Shown: positions 7,957-16,127 of the stretch, piece by piece | How positions within the stretch are numbered: the first letter of the stretch is position 1 | Layout: the number at the start of each line of letters is the position of its first letter | DNA from: Rhizobium ecuadorense | GTDB lineage: Bacteria; Pseudomonadota; Alphaproteobacteria; Rhizobiales; Rhizobiaceae | Assembly: GCF_001187535.1 (NCBI RefSeq) | Contig: NZ_LFIO01001075.1 | Location: forward strand, 1 to 64,000 | Length of the DNA stretch: 64,000 nucleotides | Direction: 5' to 3' | Program-made: the position numbers and the translations under genes | Notes under the pieces: model-generated | What the model was told of the DNA's origin: nothing | The model's input: the letters and a program-made list of their open reading frames with translations, nothing else | The model's database searches: none

Positions 7957-9378
7957 CTAACCTACCGGCAGCGTCCAGAACATCCCCGCAGCCGCACAGG
8001 CAAGCAACGTCGTGATAACCGACGTCCTGAACCGGAAGATCGCGATGGCGGCGGCGACCGACAACGCCATTGCCGCCGGCACGGCCGATTGCAGCACCGG
8101 AATGTCGAGCCGCAAGCCGCCAAGATGGACGGTCGTGACTTCGGCAAACAGCGTGTGCAGGCCAAACCAGATGGCAAGGTTGAGAATGACCCCGACAACC
8201 GCTGCCGTAATCGCCGACATCGCGCCGGCGAGCGCCACATTGCCGCGCAGTTTTTCGATGAAGGGGGCGCCGAGAAAGATCCAGAGGAAACAGGGCACGA
8301 AGGTTACCCAGGTCGTCAGGATCGCGGCAAGCGTGGCGGCGAGCATCGGATCGAGCGATCCGGGATTGCGGTAGGCGGCCATGAAGCCAACGAACTGCAG
8401 GACCATGATCAGCGGTCCCGGCGTCGTCTCGGCCATCCCCAGACCATCGAGCATCTCGCCGGGTTTCAGCCAGCCGAACCGCTGTACGGCCTCCTGCGCG
8501 ACATAGGCGAGCGCAGCATAGGCACCGCCGAAGGTGACGACCGCCATCTTGCTGAAGAACAGACCGATCTCGGTGAAAACGTCGTGCGCCCCGAAAGCTG
8601 CATAGAGGACGGCGACAGGCACGAGCCAGAGTGCAAGCAGCACCGCCGATATGCGCAGCGACCAACCGAGATTGGGGCGCGCATGATCAGGGATGCCTTC
8701 GCCCAGCGCAGACTCGGCATCCGACAGCACCGAACCGCTTCCGGCCTTGTGCCCACCGCCGGTTTGAAAGGCGGCCAACCCGAACCTGCCGCCGAGGAAG
8801 CCGGCGATGGCGGCGGCAAGCACGATCAGCGGGAAAGGCATATGGAAGAAGAAGATGGCGACGAAGGCGGCCGCCGCGATGGCAAGCATCACGTTATTTC
8901 TGAGCGCGCGGCTGCCGATGCGGATAACGGCCTGCACGACGACGGCAAGCACTGCCGCCTTCAGCCCGAAAAACAGACCGGCGACGATGCCGACGCTGCC
9001 ATAGGCTGCGTAGATATAGCTGAGGCAGAGGATCGACAGGAATCCCGGCAGCACGAACAATATGCCGGCGACCAGACCGCCCAGCGTGCGGTGCATCAGC
9101 CAGCCGATATAGACGGCGAGCTGCTGCGCCTCGGGTCCAGGGAGCAGCATGCAATAGTTCAGCGCATGCAGAAAACGGTGCTCGCCGATCCATCGCTTCT
9201 CATCGACGACGATGCGGTGCATGACCGCGATCTGGCCGGCCGGGCCACCGAAGCTCAAGGCGGCGACGCGCAGCCACACCTTGAGGGCTTCGCCGAAGGA
9301 GACGCCGTGGTGATGACCCTCGCCCGCATGTCTCTCCATCATTTTACCCGCCGGGCCGTCGTCCATCATCTCGGCCAT
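7957..9378 (-). CDS. chrA: ChrA, chromate transporter (two-domain form)
   Basis: 473-aa CHR-family membrane protein of the long form, with two homologous halves of about six helices. Each half starts with the conserved FGGP / FGGAYA-type motif (LSFGGPAGQIAVM near residue 40, VTFGGAYAALAYV in the second half). It exports chromate driven by the proton gradient. The N-terminal leader is His/Met-rich (ERHAGEGHHHG). The start at 9378 lies one base after the stop of the chrB-like gene, so the two are co-translated. Confidence 0.92.
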   Translation of the reverse strand: MAEMMDDGPAGKMMERHAGEGHHHGVSFGEALKVWLRVAALSFGGPAGQIAVMHRIVVDEKRWIGEHRFLHALNYCMLLPGPEAQQLAVYIGWLMHRTLGGLVAGILFVLPGFLSILCLSYIYAAYGSVGIVAGLFFGLKAAVLAVVVQAVIRIGSRALRNNVMLAIAAAAFVAIFFFHMPFPLIVLAAAIAGFLGGRFGLAAFQTGGGHKAGSGSVLSDAESALGEGIPDHARPNLGWSLRISAVLLALWLVPVAVLYAAFGAHDVFTEIGLFFSKMAVVTFGGAYAALAYVAQEAVQRFGWLKPGEMLDGLGMAETTPGPLIMVLQFVGFMAAYRNPGSLDPMLAATLAAILTTWVTFVPCFLWIFLGAPFIEKLRGNVALAGAMSAITAAVVGVILNLAIWFGLHTLFAEVTTVHLGGLRLDIPVLQSAVPAAMALSVAAAIAIFRFRTSVITTLLACAAAGMFWTLPVG

Positions 9379-9379
9379 C

Positions 9380-10195
9380 TCATGCCCTCTTCTTCGGCGC
9401 GGGCCAGTTGTGGGTTTCCTCGGTCGCGTCCCGGCACCAGCGGAAGAAGGCATCATAGAGAAGCATTCCGGCCTCGAGTTGCTCCAGATCGTCGGAATAC
9501 ATCCTCGACAGGCCGAGCGAAGCGGCAAGCAGGCCCGGCGCCTCAGGCGCGAGATCGAGCCTGGCGGTATCCGCCGCCCTGACGATCCGCGCCAAACGCT
9601 GAAGCGGTTCCAACGTCAGGCCGAACTCCGCGATCATAACGTCGAAGGTGCAGAGTTCGCCGCGATGGCTCCAGAACACCCCTTCGATATCGAAGGGAAC
9701 CGCCCCGAAACGCTCGCCGACTGCTAAAACCTCCGGCGCCGGCACGAACAGGAAGACGGCGTTCGGATCGACGAAGCGCCGGATCAGCCAGGGACAGGCG
9801 ATGCGGTCGATCTTCGGCCGGGCCCGCGTCACCCAGACGGTGCGTCCCTCCGCGTCACGACGCGGCAGCTTTTCCGATGGCACCGCCGCTCCCCCGGCGA
9901 TCCAGGCTTCGAAGCCGCCTTCGAGGCTTTCGGCGTTGATGCCGCTATGGCGCAGATAGGCCGCCACACCGTGGCTGAGCTTGCTGCCCTTCTGGCAGAC
10001 CACCACGACGGCATCGGCATCGACGCTGCCCATCCAGGACGCGACCTCGGCATGGTCGCGCCGGATCGAGCCCGGAACCAGGCGCGGATCGAGTGCGAAG
10101 TCCTCTTCGGTCCGGACATCGATAATGAGAGGCGCCCCGGGGGTCCCGATGAGGCGGCTGAATTTTTCGGCGGATATTTCAAGAAATGACGGCAT
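9380..10195 (-). CDS. Rhodanese-ChrB fusion, chromate resistance protein
   Basis: 271 aa. Residues ~1-105 form a rhodanese-like domain with the active-site loop VVVVCQKGSKLS, so a Cys is present. Residues ~115-265 match the ChrB C-terminal domain (TRARPKIDRIACPWLIRRFVDP, FDIEGVFWSHRGELCTFDVMI). Classical ChrB has a DNA-binding N-terminus; here rhodanese replaces it, so a redox or sulfur role rather than direct repression is possible (inference). First gene of the operon with chrA. The start at 10195 (MPSFLEIS) fits the rhodanese domain. Confidence 0.85.
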   Translation of the reverse strand: MPSFLEISAEKFSRLIGTPGAPLIIDVRTEEDFALDPRLVPGSIRRDHAEVASWMGSVDADAVVVVCQKGSKLSHGVAAYLRHSGINAESLEGGFEAWIAGGAAVPSEKLPRRDAEGRTVWVTRARPKIDRIACPWLIRRFVDPNAVFLFVPAPEVLAVGERFGAVPFDIEGVFWSHRGELCTFDVMIAEFGLTLEPLQRLARIVRAADTARLDLAPEAPGLLAASLGLSRMYSDDLEQLEAGMLLYDAFFRWCRDATEETHNWPAPKKRA

Positions 10196-10453
10196 GACGC
10201 GTCCCTCCGTTGATCGGCAATATTGGACGCGATTCTTCAGCATGGCGCCTCGTGGGGTGATCGCAACCCCAAGGCAAAACCATGCGCAAACAGACCCCAT
10301 CGTGTCAAGACGGCGCTTGGATGGAACAGAGACGCACAGCCGATTCAGGCCGGTGCGGCCCGGAAACCCCTGATCTCAACCGCTTCCCGGCGCGCCCACG
10401 GAACAAAATGCGCACTTCGGCATTCTTCCTTCACCGAAAGAGGAGAAAGTACC

Positions 10454-10768
10454 ATGACGTACGACCCCAATAATGCCAACGATCCGAACCGCCCGCTGAA
10501 CCCAAATCTGGATCTGCGCACCACGCCGAGCGCGCGCAGCAATAATACGTGGGTTGTCTGGGTCGCTGCATTGGCCGTGATCGCTGTCGCTGCATTCGCC
10601 TATTCGCAGTGGAGCACCCCCGGCACATCCCCGGATACGACAGCCTCCACGACCCAATCAGAACCGGCTCCGGCACCGGTCAAGCCGATCGCCCCGACCG
10701 ACAACAGCGCAACGCCCGCACCGGCACCAGCACCGGCCACTCCGCCGGCTGCCCCTGCCCAGCAGTAA
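10454..10768 (+). CDS. Small single-pass membrane protein with Pro/Ala-rich tail
   Basis: 104 aa. A hydrophilic Asn/Pro-rich N-terminus (NANDPNRPLNPNLD) precedes one membrane segment (about residues 31-49, TWVVWVAALAVIAVAAFAYSQW), then a low-complexity Ala/Pro/Thr tail ending APAQQ, probably periplasmic. AGGAG lies 9 bases before the ATG and a strong terminator follows, so the gene is real although the family is unknown to me. The 258 bases upstream show no other gene. Confidence 0.75.
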   Translation: MTYDPNNANDPNRPLNPNLDLRTTPSARSNNTWVVWVAALAVIAVAAFAYSQWSTPGTSPDTTASTTQSEPAPAPVKPIAPTDNSATPAPAPAPATPPAAPAQQ

Positions 10769-10784
10769 GCGCGGCTCCGCGAGA

Positions 10785-10812
10785 GGAAGCCGGTCAATGC
10801 CGGCTTCCTTTT
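10785..10812 (+). terminator. Terminator after the small membrane protein
   Basis: A perfect 9-bp stem GGAAGCCGG / CCGGCTTCC with loop TCAATG is followed by TTTT. Confidence 0.85.
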
Positions 10813-10824
10813 CTGCCGTAAGCT

Positions 10825-10852
10825 CTTGAACATCGTCAAATAGCGACTATTT
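10825..10852 (+). promoter_or_regulatory. Sigma-70-like promoter of a candidate small RNA
   Basis: CTTGAA (10825-10830), a 16-base spacer, then CTATTT (10847-10852) closely resembles the rhizobial housekeeping consensus CTTGAC-N17-CTATAT. It lies downstream of the preceding gene's terminator and has no reading frame after it on this strand. Confidence 0.5.
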
Positions 10853-10858
10853 TAGAGA

Positions 10859-10957
10859 TATCGAATTTGTCTCTGACGGCTGACCACGGAGGTACTGGCA
10901 GACGTTATCGAGACAGATTGAGGAAGGGTCGGTGCGAGTTTCGCCCGGCCTTTTTTC
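10859..10957 (+). ncRNA. Candidate orphan intergenic small RNA (~100 nt)
   Basis: Between the promoter-like pair at 10825-10852 and a strong terminator there is room for a ~100-nt transcript and no reading frame. The terminator pairs GGTCGG (10927-10932) and GCGA (10934-10937) with TCGC (10941-10944) and CCGGCC (10945-10950), with one bulged T, then six T. The T-run is on the + strand, so it cannot end the converging gene at 11021-11323. No known sRNA family is recognised. The 5' end is estimated from promoter spacing. Confidence 0.45.
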
Positions 10958-11020
10958 TTGATCTCATCATCGATGAACCGAAGTCGGCGTTTGGAATCCT
11001 GCGCCCCCTTTGATGGGTTA

Positions 11021-11323
11021 TTATTGCGGGATCCGGTTATAGAAGGATTGGGGGTCGTACACGCATTCGTAGTCGAGAAGGCAAATCTTGCCGTTGGCAT
11101 CCCTGATCCTCGCCGTGTCGTACTTGTCGCCGAGATTGCACCTGGCCGGCGGATAGCGAAAGCTGCGGCCGCCAAAACCCATGCGCACGAACACCGCCTT
11201 GTCTTTGCGGATGATCTGAGCAAGCTCATCGCAACTGTGATTCCTGGCGTTGACCTCCACCGCCTCGACGGCAAGGGCTGCGGACGGAAACAGCAGCGCA
11301 ACTGCCAGAATAATGCTTTTCAT
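11021..11323 (-). CDS. Secreted Cys-rich small protein, copy 1 of a tandem pair
   Basis: 100 aa with a signal peptide (MKSIILAVALLFPSAALA) and a mature domain of about 80 residues containing four Cys (SCDELAQ, ARCNLGDK, ICLLDYECVY), probably forming two disulfides. The core R-K-D-K-A-V-F-V-R-MGFGGRSFRYPPA is shared with the neighbour at 11381-11677, so the two arose by tandem duplication. Function unknown; the periplasmic location is inferred from the signal peptide. Confidence 0.75.
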   Translation of the reverse strand: MKSIILAVALLFPSAALAVEAVEVNARNHSCDELAQIIRKDKAVFVRMGFGGRSFRYPPARCNLGDKYDTARIRDANGKICLLDYECVYDPQSFYNRIPQ

Positions 11324-11380
11324 GAAAACTCCTGAATATGGGAGGACGCTTTTGGCTGGACGGCCCAAGATCATCCCGCT

Positions 11381-11677
11381 CTATGGAAAATTATAGGGCG
11401 ATGCGGGGTCGAAGACGCAGGCATAGTCGAGAATGCACTGCTTCCCCTGAGCATCGCGGAAACTCGTGCCGGTGCGCTTGTCGCCCATGCTGCATTGCGC
11501 CGGCGGATAGCGAAAACTACGGCCGCCGAAGCCGACGCGGACGAAGACCTTCTTGTTCTGGCGGATGATTTGCGCAAGCTCGCTGCAGCTATACTCGCTT
11601 GCCTTGACCTCCTTCACCCCGGCGGCAAAGGCCGGCAACGGCAGAGACAAGGCGACAATTAGAATGATGCTTCTCAT
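11381..11677 (-). CDS. Secreted Cys-rich small protein, copy 2 of a tandem pair
   Basis: 98 aa with signal peptide MRSIILIVALSLPLPAFA. It keeps the same four Cys (SCSELAQ, QCSMGDK, CILDYACVF) and the same VGFGGRSFRYPPAQ core as the downstream copy, differing mainly in surface residues. The 57-base spacer holds no terminator, so both may be transcribed together. Function unknown. Confidence 0.75.
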   Translation of the reverse strand: MRSIILIVALSLPLPAFAAGVKEVKASEYSCSELAQIIRQNKKVFVRVGFGGRSFRYPPAQCSMGDKRTGTSFRDAQGKQCILDYACVFDPASPYNFP

Positions 11678-11785
11678 GGAACCCCCGGTTTATGAGAGGG
11701 AGATAGGGCGTGGTGGTCGATGCGACGAGCCTTGCTGACGATACGAACGACGCCGCCCTGGAAACCGCTCCCGTCCATGATGGGT

Positions 11786-12598
11786 TTAGGACCCGTTTCC
11801 TTTCAGCGCTTCCACAAAACCGATCACGTCCCCGACCATGCTATCGCTCAAGATATCGTTGTGACCCACGCCATCATAAATCAACATCCGCTTGGGCTCG
11901 GGCGCGATGCGGTACAACGCCTGACCTGAAGAAAGCGGGATGCTGTCATCAAGCCGGCCGTGGAGGAACAACTTCGGTTGTTTTACTTTGCCTATGTTGA
12001 GGTCCGAGCGAAAGGGATCCTTGAGAAGAAGCTCGACCGGGAGGAACGGATAACGCGTCTGCGCAACCGACAGAACCGACAGGTACGGAGACACAAGAAT
12101 GACGCCAACGGCGGGCCTCTTCCCAGCCGTGCTGACAGCGACGCCAGTGCCAAGCGACCGGCCCAGCACAACGATCCCGCTTCTGGCGCGTGCCGAAAGC
12201 CAGTCGAACGCCGCGATGCCGTCTGTCAGCAACCCCTGCTCACTGGGTGAACCGGTCGATCCCGGATAGCCGCGATAGGAAATCGCCAGCAATCCAATGC
12301 TCCGCGTGGCCAGCGCCTGTGCGAGAAACGCGTAATTGTCGACGCGGTCACCGTTTCCGAAAAAGAGCAGCACGCAGGGCTTGTCGCTGTCGCCCTGGCT
12401 GTACAGTCCCTGAAGCATCTCTCCGTCGGGCGTCTTGACGTGGACCGTCTCGCCCCAACTCACGCGCTCCGGGGTAGGTGTGGCGCCGGCGCCGGGATAA
12501 AGCAGGGCTCGCTGAGAAAGATAGACGAGGCTTACGAGCGCCATGTAGGCGGTGACCGCCATCAGCGGCAAGATCAGCAAATACCTTGTAGCGCTCAC
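11786..12598 (-). CDS. Membrane-anchored alpha/beta hydrolase
   Basis: An N-terminal hydrophobic anchor (YLLILPLMAVTAYMALVSLVYL) precedes a hydrolase domain with the nucleophile elbow GRSLGTG, an oxyanion-type segment LLFFGNGDRVDNY, catalytic Asp in HGRLDDSIP and His in GVGHNDI. It resembles the BEM46/YfhR-type serine hydrolases. The substrate is unknown. I chose the GTG at 12598 (270 aa) just before the anchor; an in-frame ATG at the end of the anchor or a longer start are alternatives, so the 5' end is uncertain. Confidence 0.78.
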   Translation of the reverse strand: MSATRYLLILPLMAVTAYMALVSLVYLSQRALLYPGAGATPTPERVSWGETVHVKTPDGEMLQGLYSQGDSDKPCVLLFFGNGDRVDNYAFLAQALATRSIGLLAISYRGYPGSTGSPSEQGLLTDGIAAFDWLSARARSGIVVLGRSLGTGVAVSTAGKRPAVGVILVSPYLSVLSVAQTRYPFLPVELLLKDPFRSDLNIGKVKQPKLFLHGRLDDSIPLSSGQALYRIAPEPKRMLIYDGVGHNDILSDSMVGDVIGFVEALKGNGS

Positions 12599-12774
12599 GA
12601 CAGAATGTACCCGCCGGTTTGGCAATGCCCGGAATCTTTGCAGCGACCGCGACCCGTTCGGCGCGGTGCGCTCAGCCGAGCAGCAAATATATGCACAAAG
12701 CGTTGCCAGAGAGAAGAGGGTCGGCCCGACGATCGTCCTCAACGAAATCCCGACGTCCCTGCCATAAAAGCTGA

Positions 12775-12984
12775 TGCCGTGTTCGCCAGCATGTCCAGGG
12801 GCCACGCACCGATTCGAATATCACGCTGGGTGAAGGTGTTGCCGCAGTGGTCGGCGGCACGGTGCGCGCCGTTGGCACCGTCGCAGGCACGGCCGTTGCC
12901 GCACTGTTGACCGTGATCGAGCAGCCGGTGCCGCCGAAGCGGCCGGCCAATGTCGGCGCCCCCCTCCCAACATCCGGATTCTAA
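12775..12984 (+). pseudogene. Possible truncated gene remnant
   Basis: An open frame with coding-like third positions runs from just after a TGA (12772) to TAA at 12984 without a convincing start. The peptide has a Gly/Val-rich helix-like segment (ITLGEGVAAVVGGTVRAVG) and a Pro-rich end (EQPVPPKRPANVGAP). It looks like the 3' end of a gene whose 5' part was lost next to the hydrolase. No family recognised. Confidence 0.35.
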
Positions 12985-13043
12985 GCCGCTTGCACAATGA
13001 GCGGACGCTTTTACGACGGCATTTACGGGCCGCAACACGGGCG

Positions 13044-13062
13044 TTTACCGTAACGTACTTCC
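13044..13062 (+). promoter_or_regulatory. Conserved 19-bp box, copy a (upstream of sulfatase)
   Basis: TTTACCGTAACGTACTTCC lies 122 bases before the sulfatase ATG. It is identical to copy d upstream of the 99-aa protein and differs by one base from copy c. Extra TTTACG half-sites occur upstream; the nearest is exactly 22 bases away. Confidence 0.65.
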
Positions 13063-13184
13063 GCAAGCGCACGTTAGAGAGAAGTGTCTTCCAGTCGACT
13101 AACCACGATCCAGTCCGGCATGGCTTTGCCTGCCGACACAAGGGAGAGCGCAATGTTGAACGACCTGAAAAGCTGGAGGGCGTG

Positions 13185-14828
13185 ATGGGCACGAAACTCT
13201 CCGGGCGACTGCTGACGGTGACGGCCGCAGCCGTCCTCACGCTCACAGCAACAACCTTTCTCACCGCGGCCAAGGCGCAGCAAGCCGCACCCGCTGCGCC
13301 GGCGCCGGCCACAGAAGCTTCCACACCTCAAGACACGTCAAAACCCAACATCCTGGTGATCTTCGGCGACGACGTCGGCCAGACCAATATCAGCGCCTAC
13401 TCATTCGGGGTGCTCGGCTACAAGACGCCGAACATCGACCGGATCGCCAAGGAAGGCCTGATGTTCACCGATTACTATGCGGAGAACAGTTGCACTGCCG
13501 GCCGCTCGACCTTCATCACCGGCCAGGTCTGCCTGCGCACCGGCCTCTGCAAGGTGGGCATCCCCGGCGCCACCGTCGGTCTGCAGTCGCGCGACATCAC
13601 CATTGCCCAGGCGCTCAAACCGCTCGGCTACACGACCGGCCAATTCGGCAAGAACCATCTCGGCGATCGTGACGAATTCCTTCCGACCAAGCACGGCTTC
13701 GACGAATTCTATGGCAACCTCTATCATCTAAACGCCGAGGAAGAGCCGGAGCGGCCCTACTATCCGAAGGACGATCAAGAATTCGTTCGGACGAATTCGC
13801 CGCGCGGCGTGCTCAAGGCTTCGGCGGACGGAAAGATCGAGGACACCGGCGCGCTGAACCGCAAGCGCATGGAAACCATTGATGATGAAACCACGGAAGC
13901 CGCCGTCGATTTCATCAGCCGCCAGGCCAAGGCGGGCAAACCCTTCTTCACCTGGATGAACACAACCCGCATGCATGCCTTCACGCATATCCGCGAATCC
14001 ATGCAGGGCCAGAGCGGCATGCCGGGCAATGATTATGCCGATGGCATGATCGAGCATGACGGAGATGTCGGCAAACTGCTGAAGGCGCTCGACGACCTGA
14101 AGATCGCCGACAATACGATCGTGGTCTATACGACCGACAACGGGCCGAACCAATGGTCCTGGCCGGATGCGGCGACCACGCCGTTCCGCAGCGAGAAAGA
14201 CACGAACTGGGAAGGCGCGTTCCGAGTGCCGGCACTGGTTCGCTGGCCGGGACGCATCAAGCCTGGCGATATCTCGAACCAGATGGTGTCCGGACTGGAC
14301 TGGTTCCCGACACTGCTTGCTGCGGCAGGCAATCCGGACATCAAGGACCAACTGCTCAAGGGCACGACGATCGACGGCAACCAGTTCAAGGTCCATCTCG
14401 ATGGCTACAATCAGCTCGACTACTTGACGGGCAAAGAGCCGAAATCTGCCCGGGAGGATTTCTATTATTTCGACGATGACGGAAATCTGGTCGCCTACCG
14501 GTACAGGGATTGGAAGCTGGTCTTCTGCGAGCAGAGAGAACCCGGCGGAATGCAGGTCTGGGCGAACCCATTCACCTGCTTGCGAGCCCCGAAGTTCTTC
14601 AATCTTCGAATGGATCCGTTTGAACGTGCAGACGTGGTGTCAGATCAGTATTATGACTGGTTTGCCAAGAACGCCTACATCGTCCAGTACGGCGTCTGGC
14701 GCGTGGCCCCCTTCCTGCAGACCTTCCGCGATTTCCCGCCAAGTCAGCGGGTGGCGAGCTTCAGCGTCGATCAGATGATCGAGGCGCTGATGCGCTCGCT
14801 AAGTCAGAACCCGCAGGGCGCGCAATAA
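13185..14828 (+). CDS. Secreted sulfatase with formylglycine motif
   Basis: 547-aa type I sulfatase. It has a signal region (LLTVTAAAVLTLTATTFLTAAKAQ), metal-binding DD at 62-63 (ILVIFGDDVGQTN) and the formylglycine motif C-T-A-G-R at 103-107, so Cys103 must be oxidised for activity, followed by the typical GKNHLGD and YTTDNGPN...W segments. It hydrolyses a sulfate ester in the periplasm; the substrate is unknown. GGAGGG (13175-13180) sets the start. A tiny upstream frame (13153-13185) ends exactly on this ATG and may couple translation. The gene encoding its likely maturase follows. Confidence 0.9.
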   Translation: MGTKLSGRLLTVTAAAVLTLTATTFLTAAKAQQAAPAAPAPATEASTPQDTSKPNILVIFGDDVGQTNISAYSFGVLGYKTPNIDRIAKEGLMFTDYYAENSCTAGRSTFITGQVCLRTGLCKVGIPGATVGLQSRDITIAQALKPLGYTTGQFGKNHLGDRDEFLPTKHGFDEFYGNLYHLNAEEEPERPYYPKDDQEFVRTNSPRGVLKASADGKIEDTGALNRKRMETIDDETTEAAVDFISRQAKAGKPFFTWMNTTRMHAFTHIRESMQGQSGMPGNDYADGMIEHDGDVGKLLKALDDLKIADNTIVVYTTDNGPNQWSWPDAATTPFRSEKDTNWEGAFRVPALVRWPGRIKPGDISNQMVSGLDWFPTLLAAAGNPDIKDQLLKGTTIDGNQFKVHLDGYNQLDYLTGKEPKSAREDFYYFDDDGNLVAYRYRDWKLVFCEQREPGGMQVWANPFTCLRAPKFFNLRMDPFERADVVSDQYYDWFAKNAYIVQYGVWRVAPFLQTFRDFPPSQRVASFSVDQMIEALMRSLSQNPQGAQ

Positions 14829-14958
14829 CCTCCCGCTGTGAGACAGCCGGGCGCGATTGACAGTCGCGCTTGGCCCTTGAAATCGCGGAGCGCACGTGAT
14901 GGTATCCTCGCCCTCGGCCAGCGTATCGGCCGATCCATCATCGGTCAGGACACCTAGA

Positions 14959-15064
14959 GATGATGCCGAAAAGTGTGAGCGGTTTTCTCATGACATCATG
15001 CTCTAACTCTTTAATGTAGAACAGGATTTAGATTTTAGGCCAACTTGAGATCATCCCGTTCTAG
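14959..15064. repeat. ~105-bp dispersed rhizobial repeat, copy 1
   Basis: Begins ATGATGCCGAAAAGTGTGAG and contains CGGTTTTC, CATGCTCTAACT, AATGTAGAACAGGATT and ATCATCCCGTTCT. The same ordered blocks occur at 53709-53819. The first half can fold (CGAAAA / TTTTC; ATGATG / CATCAT). It fills most of the 323-base gap between the sulfatase and the FGE-like gene. Confidence 0.85.
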
Positions 15065-15081
15065 CGTAAATTCCGGCGGCA

Positions 15082-15101
15082 TTTACCGTTGCATACTTAC
15101 C
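15082..15101 (+). promoter_or_regulatory. Conserved box, diverged copy b (upstream of FGE-like gene)
   Basis: TTTACCGTTGCATACTTACC keeps the TTTACCGT start and TACTT-CC end of the box found before the sulfatase. It lies about 50 bases before the FGE ATG. A 6-bp inverted repeat GTAAAT / ATTTAC (15066-15086) overlaps its left end. Confidence 0.5.
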
Positions 15102-15151
15102 CCGCGATCAGCCGCGCGCGAATATGCCCGCGCATGAAACCGGAGGCGACG

Positions 15152-16117
15152 ATGGCTTTGGCATTCGACCACGCTTCAACAACTGGCGCGGCACCCGCCG
15201 GCATGATCTGGATTCCGGGCGGAACCTTCACCATGGGCTCAGACCATCACTATCCGGAGGAAGCGCCCGCTCATCGCGTGAAGGTCGACGGCTTCTGGAT
15301 CGACGAGACACCGGTGACAAACCGCAAGTTCATGGCGTTCGTCACTGAGACCGGCCACGTCACGATGGCGGAAAAAGCCCCCGACCCCCGGGACTATCCC
15401 GGCGCGCGCCCGGAAATGCTGAGAGCCGGCTCATTGCTGTTCGTTCAGCCGAAGGGCGTCAGCGGCCCTGAGATTTCCCAATGGTGGACATTCAAATTCG
15501 GCTCGACCTGGCGCAAGCCGCTCGGCGGTTTGAGCGACCTGCGCGGTAAGCTCGACCATCCCGTCGTGCACGTCGCCTGGTCCGACGCCAAGGCCTATGC
15601 CGATTGGGCAGGCCTGGATATTCCAACCGAGGCCGAATGGGAATTCTCAGCACGCGGCGGGCTCGAAGACACGGAATTCGCCTGGGGTGAGGAACTGATG
15701 CCCAGCGGCAAGGCAATGGCCAATACGTGGCAGGGAACCTTCCCGACACATTCGACCAAGCCCAAGGGCCACGAACGCACATCGCCGGTACGCTCCTTCC
15801 CGCCGAACGGCTACGGCCTTTACGACATGATCGGCAATGTCTGGGAATGGACCGGCGATTACTGGAGCACGCGGCATCCCGAACCTGCTGCCAAGGCCTG
15901 CTGTATTCCGAACAACCCGCGGGGCGGCGATGCCGAGGCGAGCTACGATCCCCGCCAGCCGCAGATACGTGTCGCGAGACGTGTCCTGAAGGGCGGTTCA
16001 CATCTTTGCGCACCCAACTATTGCCGCCGCTACCGGCCGGCGGCACGCCACGCCGAACCCGAAGACACATCCACCGGCCATGTCGGCTTTCGCTGCATCA
16101 AGAGAGCTCACGCCTGA
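15152..16117 (+). CDS. Formylglycine-generating enzyme (SUMF1-type)
   Basis: 321-aa FGE-sulfatase domain protein, start MIWIPGGTFTMGSD, with the core WSDAKAYADWAG, PTEAEWEFSARGG and YDMIGNVWEWTGDYW. The copper-binding active-site pair is present as Cys286 and Cys291 in LCAPNYCRRYRPAAR, so it should be a true aerobic FGE that converts sulfatase Cys to formylglycine. It has no obvious signal peptide, fitting action before export. GGAGG at 15142-15146 supports the start. It lies directly downstream of a CTAGR sulfatase, its likely substrate. Confidence 0.9.
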   Translation: MALAFDHASTTGAAPAGMIWIPGGTFTMGSDHHYPEEAPAHRVKVDGFWIDETPVTNRKFMAFVTETGHVTMAEKAPDPRDYPGARPEMLRAGSLLFVQPKGVSGPEISQWWTFKFGSTWRKPLGGLSDLRGKLDHPVVHVAWSDAKAYADWAGLDIPTEAEWEFSARGGLEDTEFAWGEELMPSGKAMANTWQGTFPTHSTKPKGHERTSPVRSFPPNGYGLYDMIGNVWEWTGDYWSTRHPEPAAKACCIPNNPRGGDAEASYDPRQPQIRVARRVLKGGSHLCAPNYCRRYRPAARHAEPEDTSTGHVGFRCIKRAHA

Positions 16118-16127
16118 GGAGACGCCG

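Noticed and set aside
8089..9582. 497-aa plus-strand frame over the chrA region
   Set aside because: Composition is Arg/Asp/His-rich without family motifs; the opposite strand encodes clear ChrA helices and motifs.
10223..10768. 181-aa version of the small membrane protein
   Set aside because: The extra N-terminus lacks coding character; the ATG at 10454 has a strong AGGAG site.
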